In this document: in pieces, positions 33,634 to 35,508 of the stretch | Layout: every line of letters begins with the position of its first letter | Position numbering within the stretch: position 1 is the first letter of the stretch | Assembly (NCBI GenBank): GCA_964475415.1 | Contig: CAYYWZ010000041.1 | Coordinates: 1 to 35,508, forward strand | From: CALCMJ01 sp964475415 | Lineage (GTDB): Bacteria; Bacteroidota; Bacteroidia; Chitinophagales; Saprospiraceae | Length of the DNA stretch: 35,508 bases | Direction: 5' to 3' | Notes under the pieces: generated by a model | What the model was told of the DNA's origin: nothing | Seen by the model: only the letters and a program-made list of their open reading frames with translations | Database searches by the model: none | Position numbers and translations under genes: made by a program

Positions 33634-35508
33634 TTATTGATACCTGACTGTTTTGCTAATTTTTGATTTACGTCCATCCTGTCCTTTTGCTAATACGGCA
33701 AAGCTGTAGCGTTGATTATCTCTAAATGGCAGAGAAATCTCATTTTTTCCAGATATCTTTTTGTAACTTATTAGATCACCATTATCGTTAGCTTTATAGA
33801 TCATAAAAGAATGTTTGTTTAGGTCATCATATTTCCAGCTAAGGCTGATGTTGTCCTCTATTTTTTTTAATTGTAAATCTTGCACTTCTTCTAGATAGAA
33901 TGATTTGATACCATCTAATACAAGTGTGCGCTCTGGAATGGAGTTATTTCCACTATCATCTGTTGTAATCAAATTGTACTCATAGGTCACCCCTTCTTCT
34001 ACAGACAGGTCCTTAAACAGTGGATTAGTAGCATCGAATGCCTCTATAAGCATCCAGTCTTCGTCCTTAGATCTTCTCATAAGTTCTATAGAAACTACGT
34101 CAGTACTTGTGCTAGCTATCCATTCTATCTGTATTACCCCTTCATCAGCATAATAACCCTTAAAAATAGATGCTGAGGGAGGAATGACATCTGGTCTCAT
34201 AGCCTCAAAAACTTCAGAATCATCAGATCGATTATAACTATGATCTACCGCTACTATTTTGTAGTATATTTCTTCCGTTAATGTTTTTATGGTAACAGAA
34301 TCTATAAAGTATTCATTCTTGATAATAGGTATGGATTTTTTTGTGAAAATATGTTCTTTCTTATTAGCATAGAAAAGTTCGTAACCCTTTATGTCAGTAT
34401 CAGACGGAGCATCCCATCGGATAAGAACGAGTCCATTGCTATCTATTTCCGCAATCAAGTTAGTAGGCGCTTGTGGTGCTATCTCATCGTCAAAATGAAC
34501 ATGATTTACACCGGACTGAGCTACCATACCATTTACACCCACAGTCTCTATGTAATAAAATAAAAATCCAGATTGTATAATCCTTTCTGTTTCAAAATAA
34601 CTTGTTTCTTTTGACAATAATTCTTCATTGATTTTAGTAAACCCATCCTTAGATGTTAGACTTCGATATACGTTAAAACCTATGATGTTATCAGTAAGAC
34701 TGCTATTGTCCCATTCTAAGGTCACCGTGTTATTTTCAACAACCCCCGTTCTTATATTCTGCACTACAGGAGGCAGCGTGAGATCTATTCCCATTCCTTC
34801 TACAAGCTCGCTAGGTTCTGTAAGATCAGCAAAGGCATCGATCCCTATAACTCTATAATAATAGCTAAGTCCATTTTCTACAGAATCTATATAGGTGGTC
34901 AGATTAGTGTTACGGCTTACGTTAGTAGACACCATAACATAAGGATCTACATTGAGTCTTTCAAAACTTTTACCATCTGTAGATCTCTCTATGTAATATG
35001 CTGTCAACTTGTTATCTGATCTTTCCTGACCTCCACCTTGCCAAGCAAGTTTTACCGCACCATCCATATTTTCTGACTTTAGCTCGGGAGGATATATCTT
35101 TTGTTCTCCTTTATAACTTGCATACAAGTATGCTGTATCTGAGCTTTCGAAGGTTACTGGATCGTAAGTATACATACGATACACCCCAAAACTCACCTCT
35201 GAGGTATCCTTCTCTGTAAAATAAAGACCGGAAGCCTCTGCCGCTTCTTTATTAAAATCTGCCGCCAATAAATTAAAAGTAAAATGATTTTCCATGTCCT
35301 GAGCGGCCTGACCAAAACCCACTGTCTCAGATGTACCATAAATACATTCTGCTGCTATGGCCATATATTTATTATCATTATTCATAAGATCTGGCCACTG
35401 ATCTTTAGTGATTGGCGAAAAGTTTCCATTTTCTACAGGAAGGAAACTATCTGAATTAGCTGACATTCTCTCAAAAGTGTATCCATAGAGCGTTCCCATT
35501 TTCCATGT
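33634..35508 (-). CDS. Fibronectin type III repeat protein (5' end outside window)
   Basis: The frame is open to the window edge (TWKMGTLYGYTFER...), so the N-terminus is missing; the Met at 35499 is probably internal. After an opening domain without clear identity, about five fibronectin-III-like modules follow, each with PP or AP entry, a W in the B strand, and YYRV/YYKI-type strands (VKLAWQGGG, VTLEWDNSS, VLIRWDAPSDTDIKGYELFY, IQIEWIASTSTD, ISLSWKYDD). The protein ends after the last module (KISKTVRYQ) with no T9SS sorting domain. It is likely an extracellular or cell-surface protein, but the signal peptide is not visible. The 218-base spacer to the TPR kinases holds no recognised feature. 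Confidence 0.8.
   Translation of the reverse strand, partial: TWKMGTLYGYTFERMSANSDSFLPVENGNFSPITKDQWPDLMNNDNKYMAIAAECIYGTSETVGFGQAAQDMENHFTFNLLAADFNKEAAEASGLYFTEKDTSEVSFGVYRMYTYDPVTFESSDTAYLYASYKGEQKIYPPELKSENMDGAVKLAWQGGGQERSDNKLTAYYIERSTDGKSFERLNVDPYVMVSTNVSRNTNLTTYIDSVENGLSYYYRVIGIDAFADLTEPSELVEGMGIDLTLPPVVQNIRTGVVENNTVTLEWDNSSLTDNIIGFNVYRSLTSKDGFTKINEELLSKETSYFETERIIQSGFLFYYIETVGVNGMVAQSGVNHVHFDDEIAPQAPTNLIAEIDSNGLVLIRWDAPSDTDIKGYELFYANKKEHIFTKKSIPIIKNEYFIDSVTIKTLTEEIYYKIVAVDHSYNRSDDSEVFEAMRPDVIPPSASIFKGYYADEGVIQIEWIASTSTDVVSIELMRRSKDEDWMLIEAFDATNPLFKDLSVEEGVTYEYNLITTDDSGNNSIPERTLVLDGIKSFYLEEVQDLQLKKIEDNISLSWKYDDLNKHSFMIYKANDNGDLISYKKISGKNEISLPFRDNQRYSFAVLAKGQDGRKSKISKTVRYQ

Overview
The window is AT-rich chromosomal DNA from a member of the Bacteroidetes (Bacteroidota). 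The lineage is inferred from several things: starts without Shine-Dalgarno sequences, promoter boxes of the TTTG/TAnnTTTG type, TPR-linked sensor kinases with a HisKA_3 core, a large CheB-CheR-PAS protein with the NEELQSTNEELQSVNEEL coiled coil, and a GC-richer intergenic repeat resembling one common in that phylum. No tRNA, rRNA, CRISPR array or transposase was seen. A 100-N scaffold gap lies at 12339-12438.

Layout. (1) 1-8.3 kb is a partly decayed stress/metabolic block. Intact genes are a succinate-semialdehyde dehydrogenase, an acetolactate-synthase-like ThDP enzyme, an eRF1-like (baeRF) protein, a 51-aa protein and a DUF2254 membrane protein. Between and around them lie three wrecked genes: an outer-membrane beta-barrel protein, an FAD/NAD(P)-binding protein and an ECF sigma factor. 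(2) 8.5-12.6 kb holds a SWIM/SNF2 helicase and an AAA ATPase interrupted by the gap. (3) 12.8-17.3 kb is a redox set in one direction: a class-I flavin disulfide reductase, a zinc-ribbon protein, a DUF427 protein, and EgtB plus EgtD for ergothioneine synthesis. (4) 17.4-21 kb holds a GH32 glycosidase, a small NTF2-like protein and a secreted M20 amidohydrolase. (5) 21.0-22.3 kb has no ordinary gene. It holds a palindromic repeat element and then three short plus-strand units that each end in a strong intrinsic terminator. Two are identical 252-bp tandem copies and the third is a diverged relative. (6) 22.3-33.4 kb is a signalling region: a CheB-CheR-PAS protein whose C-terminal kinase module looks dead, a divergent soluble histidine kinase with a NarL-type regulator, and two tandem TPR histidine kinases with a relic of a third. 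(7) The right edge holds the 3' part of a fibronectin-III protein.

The best candidates for something undescribed are the tandem terminator-ended units at 21.3-22.3 kb, which look like a small-RNA or micro-ORF family with a shared palindrome, and the pseudokinase end of the CheB-CheR-PAS protein next to a live two-component pair. All functional calls come from reading the sequence and recalling protein families; no database search was run.
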